From NCBI GenBank assembly GCA_913774955.1, contig CAJYKV010000028.1:62001-126000 (forward strand): a stretch of DNA of 64,000 nt, written 5' to 3'. Positions 26,415 through 35,284 of this stretch are shown here, in pieces (position 1 is the stretch's first letter; each line of letters begins with the position of its first letter). A program made the position numbers and the translations under genes. The notes beneath the pieces were generated by a model. The model made no database searches, was not told where the DNA came from, and was given only the letters and a program-made list of their open reading frames with translations. This DNA comes from an uncultured Acidovorax sp. (GTDB lineage Bacteria; Pseudomonadota; Gammaproteobacteria; Burkholderiales; Burkholderiaceae_C).

Positions 26415-28010
26415 ATGCCTGCCTCGCCGCCCGTCCGCCCCGGTGCTCCTGCCAGCCCGCATCCCCAACCGCCCGCGAACCCGTCCCCGCCGACCGCATC
26501 CGCGCCTTCCCGCGCTGCGACCCGCGACCTCACGCAAGGCCCCATCGGCCGCACCCTGCTGGTCTTCGCGCTGCCCATCCTCGCGGGCAACGTGCTGCAG
26601 TCGCTGAACGGTTCGGTCAATGCGGTGTGGGTGGGCCGCTACCTGGGTGAGGCGGCGCTCACCGCCACGGCCAACGCCAACAACATCCTGTTCCTCCTGA
26701 TCGGCGCGGTGTTCGGCGTGGGCATGGCGGCCACGATTCTGGTGGCGCAGGCCATGGGCGCGCGCAACCTGCAGCAGGCACGCCGTGTGATCGGCACCAG
26801 CGCCACTTTCTTCGGCGGCACGGCCGTGCTGATCGCCGCGGCCGGGCCGCCGCTCTCGCGTGAGATCCTGGGCTGGATGGGAACGCCCGCCGCCGCCCTG
26901 CCGCTGGCCGAGGCGTACCTGCGTACGCTGTTTCTGGCGGTGCCGCTGCTCTACCTGTTCGCCTTCATCTCGGCCGTGCTGCGCGGCGCGGGCGATACGC
27001 GCACGCCGTTTCTCTTCCTGCTGCTGGTGGTGGTGCTGGACACGGCCCTGAATCCGCTGCTCATCTTCGGCTGGGGCCCCGTGCCGCGCATGGGCATCTC
27101 CGGATCGGCCATGGCGACCCTGGTGGCCAATGCGATCAGCTTCACCGCGCTGCTGGCCTGGCTGCGCTGGCGCCGGCACCCTCTCTGGATCGGCCGGGCC
27201 GACTGGCGGCTCTTCCAACCCGACGGCACCATCCTGCGCGCGCTGGTCGTCAAGGGGCTGCCGATGGGAGCGCAGATGGTGATGATCTCCACCGCCATGC
27301 TGATGCTGATGGGCCTCGTCAATGCGCAGGGCGTGGTCACCGCGTCGGCCTACGGTGCGGCGCTGCAGCTCTGGACCTACGTGCAGATGCCGGCCATGGC
27401 GATCGGCGCGGCCTGCTCGTCGATGGCGGCGCAGAACGTGGGCGCCGGCCGCTGGGAACGGGTGGACGGCGTGGCCCGCAGCGGCACGCTGTTCAATTTC
27501 GTGCTGACCGGCGCGATCATCGTGCCGCTGGTGCTGCTGGACCGCACGGCGCTGTCGCTCTTCCTGCCCGCGGGCAGCGCATCGCTGGAGGCAGCGCGCC
27601 ACCTCAACCACATCGCCGTGGGCTCGTTCCTGTTCTTCGGCGTGACCTTCGTGCTCTCGGGCGTGGTGCGTTCCACGGGCGCGGTGGTGCCGCCGCTCAT
27701 CATCCTGGGCCTGGCGCTCTGGGGCATCCGACTGCCGATCGCCTATGGCCTGCAGCCCTGGCTGGGCACGGATGCGATCTGGTGGAGTTTTCCGGCGAGC
27801 GCGCTCTGCGCCATGCTGATGTCGATGGCCTACTACCGCTGGGGCGGCTGGCGCCGGGCGCGCATGCTGGCGCCGGCCGAGCCCGTGGTGGCGACCCCGG
27901 CCGAAGTGGGGGCCCTTCCGCCTTCGCCCGTCTGCGCGCAGGCGGAAACTGCGCCCGGATCACCGGGCCGGCAGCCTTGGCCGCCCGGCGCGGCACGACG
28001 GCCTGCCTGA
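26415..28010 (+). CDS. MATE-family multidrug/toxin efflux pump
   Basis: This 531-residue protein has twelve membrane helices in two halves. GPIGRTLLVFALPILAGNVLQSLNG and VNAVWVGRYLGEAALTA in the first half and VKGLPMGAQMVM in the second are MATE hallmarks. It would export cationic drugs by H+ or Na+ antiport. The start is uncertain: from ATG 26415 the first 40 residues are a Pro/Ala-rich tail of low complexity, and translation may begin later. The C-terminal 45 residues are also low complexity. Confidence 0.88.
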   Translation: MPASPPVRPGAPASPHPQPPANPSPPTASAPSRAATRDLTQGPIGRTLLVFALPILAGNVLQSLNGSVNAVWVGRYLGEAALTATANANNILFLLIGAVFGVGMAATILVAQAMGARNLQQARRVIGTSATFFGGTAVLIAAAGPPLSREILGWMGTPAAALPLAEAYLRTLFLAVPLLYLFAFISAVLRGAGDTRTPFLFLLLVVVLDTALNPLLIFGWGPVPRMGISGSAMATLVANAISFTALLAWLRWRRHPLWIGRADWRLFQPDGTILRALVVKGLPMGAQMVMISTAMLMLMGLVNAQGVVTASAYGAALQLWTYVQMPAMAIGAACSSMAAQNVGAGRWERVDGVARSGTLFNFVLTGAIIVPLVLLDRTALSLFLPAGSASLEAARHLNHIAVGSFLFFGVTFVLSGVVRSTGAVVPPLIILGLALWGIRLPIAYGLQPWLGTDAIWWSFPASALCAMLMSMAYYRWGGWRRARMLAPAEPVVATPAEVGALPPSPVCAQAETAPGSPGRQPWPPGAARRPA

Positions 28011-28110
28011 AGGCTGGGTTGGATGGCCGTGCCCGGGCGGCGGAGTCCGGGTGGCCGGCTGCGCGGCAGCGAACGATGCGCGCGTCAGCTCACCTCGACG
28101 CCAGCCGGCG

Positions 28111-29739
28111 TCATGCCGCCAGGGCGGCCACGGGACGCGAGAATCCCACGGCAGGGTGGCTGCTGGCGGCGGCACCAGCGGTGGCGGTGCGGCCATCGCC
28201 CAGGTTGAAGGTGGACACGCCCCGTACCAGATCCTCGGCCTGCTTGTTCAGGCTGCCGGCGGCCGCTGCCATTTCCTCGACCAGCGCGGCGTTCTGCTGC
28301 GTGGCCTGGTCCATCTGCGTCACGGCTTCGCCCACCTGGCCCACGCCAGTGGCCTGCTCCACGCTCGCGGCGCTGATCTCGCCCATGATGTCCGTCACGC
28401 GGTGGATGGCGCCGACGATCTCGGCCATGGTCGTGCCGGCCTGGTCCACGAGCGCATTGCCGGCGGTCACGCGTTCGACGCTGGCGCCGATGAGCGTCTT
28501 GATCTCCTTGGCGGCGTCGGCGGAGCGTCCCGCGAGGCTGCGCACCTCGCTCGCCACCACGGCGAAGCCGCGGCCCTGCTCACCGGCGCGGGCGGCTTCC
28601 ACGGCCGCGTTCAGGGCGAGGATGTTGGTCTGGAACGCGATGCTGTCGATGACCTGGATGATGTCCGAGATCTGCCGCGACGACTCGTTGATGCCGCGCA
28701 TCGTCTCCACCACCTGGCTGACCACCTGGCCGCCCTGCGTGGCCACCACGGCGGCGTTCTTCGCCAGCTGGTTGGCCTGGCGCGCGCTGTCGGCATTCTG
28801 CTGCACGGTCGAGCCCAGCTGCTCCATGGACGCGGCCGTCTGCTCCAGCGCGCTGGCCTGGCGCTCGGTGCGGCCGCTCAGGTCCTGGTTGCCCTGCGAG
28901 ATCTCCGCGCTGGCCGTGGCCACGGCTTCCGCGTTGTGGCGCACATTGCCCACGGTCGTGCGCAGATGCTCGCGCGTGGCTTCCAGTGCCTGAAGCATCT
29001 GCGCCAGTTCGTCGCGTCCGGACGCAGCCACCGGGTGGCTCAGATCGCCCCGGGCCATGCGGTGCGCCGCATCCGCGCACAGCCGGGCGCGGCGCGCCAG
29101 GTTGTTCGCCATCAGCACCGCCACCACCGCGCTGAGGGTCACCATGGCGATCAGCCCGATCAAGAGCTGCAGGCGCCCGTCGCGGTACGTTACGGTGGCC
29201 CGGTCCGCGGCCAGCTCGCTGCCCTTGTTGTTGATGGCGATCAGGTCGTCGAGCGCCTTGTTCGCCGCGCGGTAGGCGACACCGGCCGGACCGACGAAGA
29301 TGCCGCGCACCGCGTCGATGTTGTTCTCGCGTGCGAAATTCAACTGCTGCGGGAGCGTGGAGGTGTACTCGGCCACCTGGGTGCGCAGGTCCTGGTAGAT
29401 CTTGGCCTCCTCGGGGCTGGTGAACAGGCGGGCTGCCGCCTCCACCGACGCGTTCAGCGCGTCGCGGGAATTTTCCACGGTCGTGATGGCCTGCGGCATG
29501 GGCGAGTTGGGGCCGGTGAGGATCAGCCCCAGGCGGGCGATGCGAAGCGCGGAGAGGTTGCGGCTGATGGAGCCCGCCGCTGCCACGCTGGGAAGCGCCT
29601 TGCGTGAAATCTCGGCCGTGCGGTCGTTCATGCTGGACAGGTTCGCAATGCCCATCAGGCTGACGACGCAGGCGATGACCAGCACCAGGCCGAAGCCGAT
29701 CGTCAATTTGGCGCGGATCGTCCAATTGTCCAAATTCAT
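28111..29739 (-). CDS. methyl-accepting chemotaxis protein (Tar/Tsr type)
   Basis: The protein has 542 residues. An N-terminal helix (about 10-32) and a second near 190-210 bracket a roughly 155-residue periplasmic four-helix-bundle sensor. A HAMP domain follows, then the cytoplasmic coiled coil with the conserved hairpin tip ([21 protein letters not shown]). It signals to CheA/CheW to steer flagellar movement. No C-terminal NWETF-type pentapeptide is present. ATG 29739 is chosen because it directly precedes the first helix. The ligand is unknown. Confidence 0.92.
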   Translation of the reverse strand: MNLDNWTIRAKLTIGFGLVLVIACVVSLMGIANLSSMNDRTAEISRKALPSVAAAGSISRNLSALRIARLGLILTGPNSPMPQAITTVENSRDALNASVEAAARLFTSPEEAKIYQDLRTQVAEYTSTLPQQLNFARENNIDAVRGIFVGPAGVAYRAANKALDDLIAINNKGSELAADRATVTYRDGRLQLLIGLIAMVTLSAVVAVLMANNLARRARLCADAAHRMARGDLSHPVAASGRDELAQMLQALEATREHLRTTVGNVRHNAEAVATASAEISQGNQDLSGRTERQASALEQTAASMEQLGSTVQQNADSARQANQLAKNAAVVATQGGQVVSQVVETMRGINESSRQISDIIQVIDSIAFQTNILALNAAVEAARAGEQGRGFAVVASEVRSLAGRSADAAKEIKTLIGASVERVTAGNALVDQAGTTMAEIVGAIHRVTDIMGEISAASVEQATGVGQVGEAVTQMDQATQQNAALVEEMAAAAGSLNKQAEDLVRGVSTFNLGDGRTATAGAAASSHPAVGFSRPVAALAA

Positions 29740-30037
29740 AGAGTCTTTCGGGGAAGCGGAAGATGCCGCTGCCCTACCGGAAATGCGATTTCCGGACGAG
29801 CGAACAGCAGGTTTGTTAAGAAAAATCACTCAATGTAATCATATGTAATGATAAAGACGATGCTGTAGGCAGAATGCCCGTCTTGAGCCCGTGATGGGGG
29901 CTTTCCCGCACTGACTTGCCAAACCGGCTCGACCGTGGTTGTTCCGGATGGCGGAACGCCCGCCGCCGGCAGAGCCGGGGGCGGGCGTTCCCAGTTATGT
30001 CGCATTGCTGCGGCGGAGCGCCGCGCTCTGCGTGGAA
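29740..30037. other. 298-bp spacer: MCP leader with repeats, and hairpin after the hemerythrin gene
   Basis: Next to the MCP start lies an 8-bp palindrome, CCGGAAAT-GCG-ATTTCCGG (29777-29795). Further up, ATGTAAT occurs twice with a 10-bp period (29833-29839 and 29843-29849) in an AT-rich stretch that is probably the promoter. After the hemerythrin stop there is a 12-bp stem (29953-29964 with 29980-29991) with an inner 5-bp stem but no T-run. No coding sequence is apparent. Confidence 0.5.
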
Positions 30038-30529
30038 TCAGGCCATGGCCTGCATCTCCTCCATCAGTTCTTCCTTGCGCGCCTGAAGCGCGTCCCGCAT
30101 GGCGATCAGGTCGAGCTTGCGTGCGGCGCGCGCCTTGGTGAAGATCTCGTTGCGCTCTTCCTTGACGTGGTGGTCGATGTACTCGCCGAGCACCGTCACC
30201 TTGGCGTCGAACTTGTCGTCGGTCGGGTCGGCGTCCTGGATCTGTGCGATCAGGTCCTTGGCGCTGGCGTGCTCCACTTCCGCTTCGTCGAGCAGGTCGG
30301 TTTCGCGAAGTGCTTCGCGCAGTGCGGGGTAGAAAATCTCTTCCTCGATCTGGGCGTGCACGGTCAGCTCCAGGCAGATCTGGTCCGCGAGTTCGCGCTT
30401 CTTGGCGATCGAGGTCTTGGACTTGGAGCCGGCGAGCTCCTCGTATTCCTTGAACATCTTCTTGACCTTGCGGTGGTCCGCGTCGAGGAGGCTGCATGCG
30501 TCGGCAGGGGTGCGTGCGGTCGTGGGCAT
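30038..30529 (-). CDS. hemerythrin HHE-domain protein
   Basis: This 163-residue helical protein shows the HHE pattern DADHRKVKKMFKEYE, HAQIEEEIFYPAL, VEHASAKDLIAQI and EYIDHHVKEERNEIF, which together supply the His/Glu ligands of a di-iron site. Such proteins bind O2 or NO or sense iron. ATG 30529 is preferred over the longer frame because homology begins there and a GGA lies upstream. It is a single gene with its own promoter region. Confidence 0.88.
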   Translation of the reverse strand: MPTTARTPADACSLLDADHRKVKKMFKEYEELAGSKSKTSIAKKRELADQICLELTVHAQIEEEIFYPALREALRETDLLDEAEVEHASAKDLIAQIQDADPTDDKFDAKVTVLGEYIDHHVKEERNEIFTKARAARKLDLIAMRDALQARKEELMEEMQAMA

Positions 30530-30932
30530 GGCGTTTTCCTTGGAGTGAGTGGGGTGGTCCCATTGTCTTTTCGCCACTCCGGCAGGCCGTAGGAAAGACG
30601 CCTGTGTCTCCGTGTCTCCCGAGCGATTCGGTCCATGCGAAAGGCTCCTGTCGGGATGTGCCGCACATGTGCCTCCGGAGGGTTGATACGGAATATCCGG
30701 TTTGGATGGAAGCGGTGTCATCAAGGTAAGTTTGATTTTCCACTGCGGTGCTCTTCCATGTCCGGGATGCGCTGGTGATTCGTTTATTTGCTGTGCGACG
30801 GGTGGAAGAGGTTCACCTGTCGCATGGTGAATTGCATGCGAATGCGCAATTCCACGCCATGATGCTGAATCGAGCCTGCTTTCAGTGAAGATATTCGCAC
30901 GTAATCAGAGAAATACAGCGCATTTTTCCTTT
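30530..30932. other. 403-bp spacer between hemerythrin gene and kdgT-like gene
   Basis: It is noticeably AT-richer than the surroundings from about 30720 on. It must hold the hemerythrin promoter. ATCAA-N7-TTGAT (30720-30736) is an inverted repeat of the wrong polarity and spacing for FNR. No gene was recognised; the open frames are shadows. Confidence 0.4.
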
Positions 30933-31937
30933 TCACCGCGCAACGGGCTCTCCGGTGGTGGCGTGGCCTGCGGCGGGCGATCGTCCGATGCGCGGCGCGA
31001 CATGCGCGGCCCACAGCGTGGCCACCAGCGGCGTCAGGATGGCGGTGACCACCACGGAGGCGGCGACGAAGGCGGTGGCCGCCTGCGCCACGGGCGCGAA
31101 CTGGGGCGCGGCCTGGGCCACGAGGTGCGGCGTGGCCACGGCCGCGCCGGCGGTGCTGGAGGCGGCGACTCCCGCCGTGCCCCGCCCGCCGCCGATCGCG
31201 ATGTCCGCGACGACCAGGGCGGTGCCGGACACCGCCATGACGATCAGCGCCAGCAGGATTCCCGGCAGCCCGGTCTGCAGCACCACGTGCAGATCGATCG
31301 TGTTGCCGAGCGAGAAGGCGAAGAACGGGATCAGCACACGGATGGCCCGGGAGAAGAAGTCGCGCAGTTCCGGATCCAGGTTGCCGAGTGCGAACCCGGC
31401 CGCGAAGGGCAGGACCACGCCGGCCAGCAACCGGGGCTCGAAGGCGGCGAGGCCGGTCGAACCCAGGATCAGCATGGTGACCAGCGGCCCGGACTCCAGG
31501 CCGATCAGCACCGACACGCCTGCTTCCTCCCGGGTGCCGTATTCCTCCATGATGGAGGCGTAGAGCCCGCCGTTGGTCATGTCCATGGCAGCCACCACCG
31601 CCAGCACCGAAAGGCCCGCGAAGAAGCCGGTCTGTATCCCTCCAGGGGGGATCCATTGCGATAGCAGCCACGCGGCCAGCCAGGCGACGCCGATCTTGGT
31701 GCCGACCAGCGCGCCCGATTTGCGCAGCAGGGTGCCGGTCGCCCGCAGGTGGATGGAGGCCCCGAGGCAGAACATCCAGACGGCCAGGATGGGCACCACG
31801 CCCGTGACCAGTCCGTTGGTGAACGACCCGAAGTACTTGCCGGTGCCTGGCCAGAAGGTGTGCAGCGTGGAGCCCAGGAGCAGCGGCACGAGCATCATGC
31901 CGCCCGGAATTTTCTCGATGGTGGATTTTATTTTCAT
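30933..31937 (-). CDS. KdgT-family 2-keto-3-deoxygluconate permease
   Basis: The protein has 334 residues and about ten hydrophobic helices. [26 protein letters not shown] at the N-terminus and [19 protein letters not shown] in the middle are KdgT signatures. KdgT imports 2-keto-3-deoxygluconate by proton symport. Divergence from an SDR and an FAH-family enzyme suggests the imported compound may be a deoxy-sugar acid (for example 2-keto-3-deoxyfuconate or -rhamnonate); this is inference. Confidence 0.87.
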   Translation of the reverse strand: MKIKSTIEKIPGGMMLVPLLLGSTLHTFWPGTGKYFGSFTNGLVTGVVPILAVWMFCLGASIHLRATGTLLRKSGALVGTKIGVAWLAAWLLSQWIPPGGIQTGFFAGLSVLAVVAAMDMTNGGLYASIMEEYGTREEAGVSVLIGLESGPLVTMLILGSTGLAAFEPRLLAGVVLPFAAGFALGNLDPELRDFFSRAIRVLIPFFAFSLGNTIDLHVVLQTGLPGILLALIVMAVSGTALVVADIAIGGGRGTAGVAASSTAGAAVATPHLVAQAAPQFAPVAQAATAFVAASVVVTAILTPLVATLWAAHVAPRIGRSPAAGHATTGEPVAR

Positions 31938-32187
31938 GGCGAAAGGCGTTGGAAAAATGGCGTAATGACCAGCCCTTGTTCGGGCGGGCCCGTGGGAATG
32001 CCGCGGGGCATCGTGGCGGCAGGAGTGGTGGCAATTCGCAGGCGTACGGCCGAGATTAATGGGGGCGGGTTTCGTTGTGGTGCCCGAAACCTCCTGAAAA
32101 AATTAATGGATTGAATAAATTTTTGCCGAGCACGGAGCGTCCTTTTTGGCTTTTACTTGCCGGCTGTTCATTACCGAGGAGTTTTCA
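31938..32187. promoter_or_regulatory. divergent promoter region of sugar-acid module
   Basis: This 250-bp spacer contains a strongly AT-rich block (32097-32124) with an imperfect inverted repeat, AAAAAATT (32097-32104) against AAATTTTT (32117-32124), 60 bp before the SDR start. ATTAATG occurs at about 32056 and again at 32103. An operator for a GntR- or IclR-type regulator is plausible, but no regulator gene is in the window. Confidence 0.4.
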
Positions 32188-32955
32188 ATGCATCGTCTGA
32201 AGGGGAAATCCATCCTGGTGACCGCAGCCGGGCAGGGCATCGGCAGGGCGAGCGCCCTGGCCATGGCGCGCGAGGGCGCTACCGTGTGGGCCACGGACGT
32301 GGACGCGCAGGCGCTGGAGTCGCTCTCGGCCGAGGCCGGCTGCGAGGGCCTGGCGCTGGAGACGGGGCACCTCGACGTGCTGGACGGTGCCGCGGTTCAG
32401 GCCTTTGCCGGCCGCACGGGCCGGGTGGATGTGCTGTTCAACTGCGCAGGCTACGTCCACCACGGCGACATCCTGGCCTGCGAAGAGCGCGACTGGGATG
32501 TCAGCTTCGATCTGAACGCCAAGGCGATGTACCGCACCATCCGCGCCTGGCTGCCGGCCATGCTCGCCGGCGGCGGGGGCTCCATCATCAACATGGCGTC
32601 GGCGGCGTCGAGCGTGAAAGGCGTGCCGCAGCGGTTCGCCTATGGCGCTTCGAAGGCGGCGGTCATCGGCCTCACGAAGGCGGTCGCGGCGGATTACGTG
32701 CAGCAGGGCATCCGCTGCAACGCCATCTGTCCCGGCACGGTGGAATCACCTTCGCTGCGGGGGCGCATCCGTGCGCAGGCGCAGCGGTCGGGCTGCGACG
32801 AATCCACCGTCCGGGCCGCGTTCGTCGCCCGCCAGCCGATCGGGCGCGTGGGGCGCCCCGAAGAGGTGGCCGCGCTCGTCGTCCACCTTGCGAGCGACGA
32901 ATCCTCCTTCACCACCGGCGCCATCCACATGATCGACGGCGGCTGGTCCGCCTGA
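32188..32955 (+). CDS. SDR dehydrogenase, probable 2-keto-3-deoxy-sugar-acid 4-dehydrogenase
   Basis: This 255-residue classical SDR has the NAD loop TAAGQGIGR near residues 12-20, NNAG-like FNCAG, and catalytic Ser (MASAASS), Tyr and Lys in FAYGASKAAV. DVDAQALESLSAEAG after strand 2 has the Asp that favours NAD+ over NADP+. It is followed 79 bp later by an FAH-family gene, a pairing seen in the non-phosphorylative L-fucose and L-rhamnose routes, where the SDR oxidises 2-keto-3-deoxyfuconate or -rhamnonate. Substrate is inferred from context. Confidence 0.82.
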   Translation: MHRLKGKSILVTAAGQGIGRASALAMAREGATVWATDVDAQALESLSAEAGCEGLALETGHLDVLDGAAVQAFAGRTGRVDVLFNCAGYVHHGDILACEERDWDVSFDLNAKAMYRTIRAWLPAMLAGGGGSIINMASAASSVKGVPQRFAYGASKAAVIGLTKAVAADYVQQGIRCNAICPGTVESPSLRGRIRAQAQRSGCDESTVRAAFVARQPIGRVGRPEEVAALVVHLASDESSFTTGAIHMIDGGWSA

Positions 32956-33034
32956 CGGCGGATCGCCGAGAATTGCCCACGGTTCCCGTTCGTCCGGCGG
33001 CTCCCGCCGGCGCCCTTTTCTGGAGAAAAGCCTT

Positions 33035-33886
33035 ATGAAGTTGGTTCGTTACGGCCCGTCCGGCCAGGAAAAGCCCGGGCTGGTCGATGCCCAGGGACAG
33101 GTGCGTGATCTGTCCGGACACGTCGCCGACGTGGACGGCGATCTGCTGTCTTCGCCGGAGCAGTGGGCCCGGCTCTCCGCGCTCGATGCGTCCGGCCTGC
33201 CGCCCGTGAGCGGGCCGGTGCGCTACGGGCCACCGGTCGCGCGCGTGGGCAAGATCGTCTGCGTGGGGCTCAACTATGCCGACCATGCCGCGGAGACGGG
33301 GGCTGCGATTCCGGCCGAGCCCATCCTTTTCCTGAAGCCGAGTTCTTCCATCGTCGGGCCGGACGATACCGTGGTCATTCCGCGTGGTTCGGTCAAGACC
33401 GACTGGGAAGTGGAACTCGGCGTGGTGATCGGCCGCAAGGCGTCCTACGTCACGGAGGCCGAGGCGATGGACCACGTGGCGGGCTACACCGTGGTGAACG
33501 ACGTGTCCGAGCGGGAGTACCAGCTCGAGCGCGGCGGCCAGTGGGACAAGGGCAAGGGCTGCGACACCTTCTCGCCCATCGGCCCCTGGCTGGTGTCGAA
33601 AGACGAGGTGCCCGATCCGCAGAACCTCGGGCTCTGGCTGGAAGTGAACGGCAGGCGCTACCAGGACGGCAGCACGCGCACCATGATCTTCCCGGTCGCC
33701 AGGCTGGTGAGCTACATCAGCGAGTTCATGTCGCTGTGGCCGGGCGACATCATCACCACCGGCACGCCCCCCGGCGTGGGCCTGGGCCAGAAGCCGCCGG
33801 TGTACCTGAAGGCGGGCGACACCATGCGGCTGGGCATCGAAGGCCTCGGCGAGCAGAGGCAAGCGACGCGCGCCTGGTCGCGCTGA
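33035..33886 (+). CDS. FAH-family hydrolase (2,4-diketo-3-deoxy-sugar-acid hydrolase type)
   Basis: This 283-residue protein has a short N-terminal domain and an FAH catalytic domain (GLNYADHAAETG, PILFLKPSSSIVGP, DWEVELGVVIGRKA, FMSLWPGDIITTGTPPGVG). The Asp/Glu metal ligands of the family are present. FAH-family members cleave C-C bonds next to a diketone. Next to an SDR and a KdgT transporter it most likely hydrolyses 2,4-diketo-3-deoxy-L-fuconate or -rhamnonate to pyruvate and lactate; an older label, ureidoglycolate lyase, is often applied wrongly. Confidence 0.82.
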   Translation: MKLVRYGPSGQEKPGLVDAQGQVRDLSGHVADVDGDLLSSPEQWARLSALDASGLPPVSGPVRYGPPVARVGKIVCVGLNYADHAAETGAAIPAEPILFLKPSSSIVGPDDTVVIPRGSVKTDWEVELGVVIGRKASYVTEAEAMDHVAGYTVVNDVSEREYQLERGGQWDKGKGCDTFSPIGPWLVSKDEVPDPQNLGLWLEVNGRRYQDGSTRTMIFPVARLVSYISEFMSLWPGDIITTGTPPGVGLGQKPPVYLKAGDTMRLGIEGLGEQRQATRAWSR

Positions 33887-33926
33887 AAGCGGTTCACCGG
33901 CGCTTGCGGCGCCGTTGACGGGCCGC

Positions 33927-35255
33927 TCAGGCCAGCAGGGCCTGGGCGAACTCGCGCGCGCTGAAGGTTTCGAGGTCTTCGAGCTTCTCGCCGACGCCGA
34001 TGAAGTAGACGGGAATCGGGCGCTCCTGCGCGATCGCGGCCAGCACGCCGCCCTTGGCGGTGCCGTCCAGCTTGGTGACGATCAGGCCCGTGAGCTGCAG
34101 CGCATCGTCAAAGGCGCGCACCTGCGCGAGGGCGTTCTGCCCGGTGTTGCCGTCGATCACCAGCAGCACCTCGTGCGGCGCCGTGCCGTCGGCCTTGGTG
34201 ATCACGCGCTTGATCTTCTGCAGCTCCTGCATGAGGTGCAGCTGCGTGGGCAGGCGGCCGGCCGTGTCCACCAGCACCACGTCCTTGCCGCGGGCCTTGC
34301 CGGCGCTCACGGCGTCGAAGCTCACGGCGGCGGGATCGCCCCCGTCCTGGCTCACGATTTCCACCGTATTGCGGTCGGCCCATACGCCGAGCTGTTCGCG
34401 CGCGGCGGCCCGGAAGGTATCGGCCGCGGCGAGCAGCACCGCAGCGCCCTCGGTGGCGAGGTGCTTGGTGAGCTTGCCGATGGACGTGGTCTTGCCCGCG
34501 CCGTTCACGCCTGCGACCATGATCACCGTGGGCGTGTGGCGGCCGATCTCCAACGGCTTCTCGAGCGGCCGCAGCAGGTCGGCCAGCGCGTCGGCCAGCA
34601 GCGCCTTCACGGCAGCCGGTTCGGTGGCCTTGGCCTCCTTCACGCGGCGCCGCAGATCGTCCAGCAGGTGCTGGGTGGCCTTCACGCCGGTGTCGGCCAT
34701 GAGCAGCGCTTCTTCCAGCTCTTCGTAGAGCGCCTCGCTGATCTGGGTGCCGGTGAAGACGGTGGCAATGCCGGTTCCCGTCTTGCGCAGGCCGTTCTTG
34801 AGGCGGTCCAGCCAGCCCGAGCGCTCGGGAAGGGCCGCGGGCACCGTCGCAGGCACCATGGTGGGCACCGCCGTGGGGTCGGACGCCTGCGCAGGGACCG
34901 GAGCAGGTGCCGGTGCGGAAGGGGATGCCCAGGCCGGGGCGGGAGCGGAGGGCTCCACTGCCACGCCCGCCCCCTGTCCGGGCGCCGTCGTGGGGCCAGC
35001 GGGGCGCGCTGGCACCGAGGGTTCCGCGACCCCTGGCGCGGGCGCGGGTGCCTTGCCGAACGGATTGCGCAGCCATCCGAAGGCCGATGGCTGGGCCGCA
35101 GGCTCGCCGGCAGGCAGATCGGCAGTGGAGGGGGGCGGCACCGTGGCGGGCGTGATGGTCGCCGCGGAGTCCGCAGGTGCCGTGGGCAGGGGTGGGAGCG
35201 CCGGGACCTCGGGGGTGGACGGCGTGGTGGGTTTCTTCTTGAAAAAACTGAACAT
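33927..35255 (-). CDS. ftsY: signal recognition particle receptor FtsY
   Basis: The protein has 442 residues. A MFSFFKKK membrane-contact start leads into an Ala/Pro-rich acidic-poor stretch of about 130 residues, then the SRP-GTPase NG domain. GTPase motifs are GVNGAGKTTSI (about 248), DTFRAAAREQL, DTAGRL (about 331) and TKLDGTAKGG (about 390). It docks SRP-ribosome complexes at the inner membrane. The gene is divergent from the M16 protease pair, 29 bp away; this arrangement is usual in Burkholderiales. Confidence 0.97.
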   Translation of the reverse strand: MFSFFKKKPTTPSTPEVPALPPLPTAPADSAATITPATVPPPSTADLPAGEPAAQPSAFGWLRNPFGKAPAPAPGVAEPSVPARPAGPTTAPGQGAGVAVEPSAPAPAWASPSAPAPAPVPAQASDPTAVPTMVPATVPAALPERSGWLDRLKNGLRKTGTGIATVFTGTQISEALYEELEEALLMADTGVKATQHLLDDLRRRVKEAKATEPAAVKALLADALADLLRPLEKPLEIGRHTPTVIMVAGVNGAGKTTSIGKLTKHLATEGAAVLLAAADTFRAAAREQLGVWADRNTVEIVSQDGGDPAAVSFDAVSAGKARGKDVVLVDTAGRLPTQLHLMQELQKIKRVITKADGTAPHEVLLVIDGNTGQNALAQVRAFDDALQLTGLIVTKLDGTAKGGVLAAIAQERPIPVYFIGVGEKLEDLETFSAREFAQALLA

Positions 35256-35284
35256 TGGCGGGTTCTTAGAATCGCATCCATTCT

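Noticed and set aside
30720..30736. ATCAA-N7-TTGAT as an FNR box
   Set aside because: The half-sites are in reversed order and spaced 7 instead of 4 bases, so it is not an FNR site.
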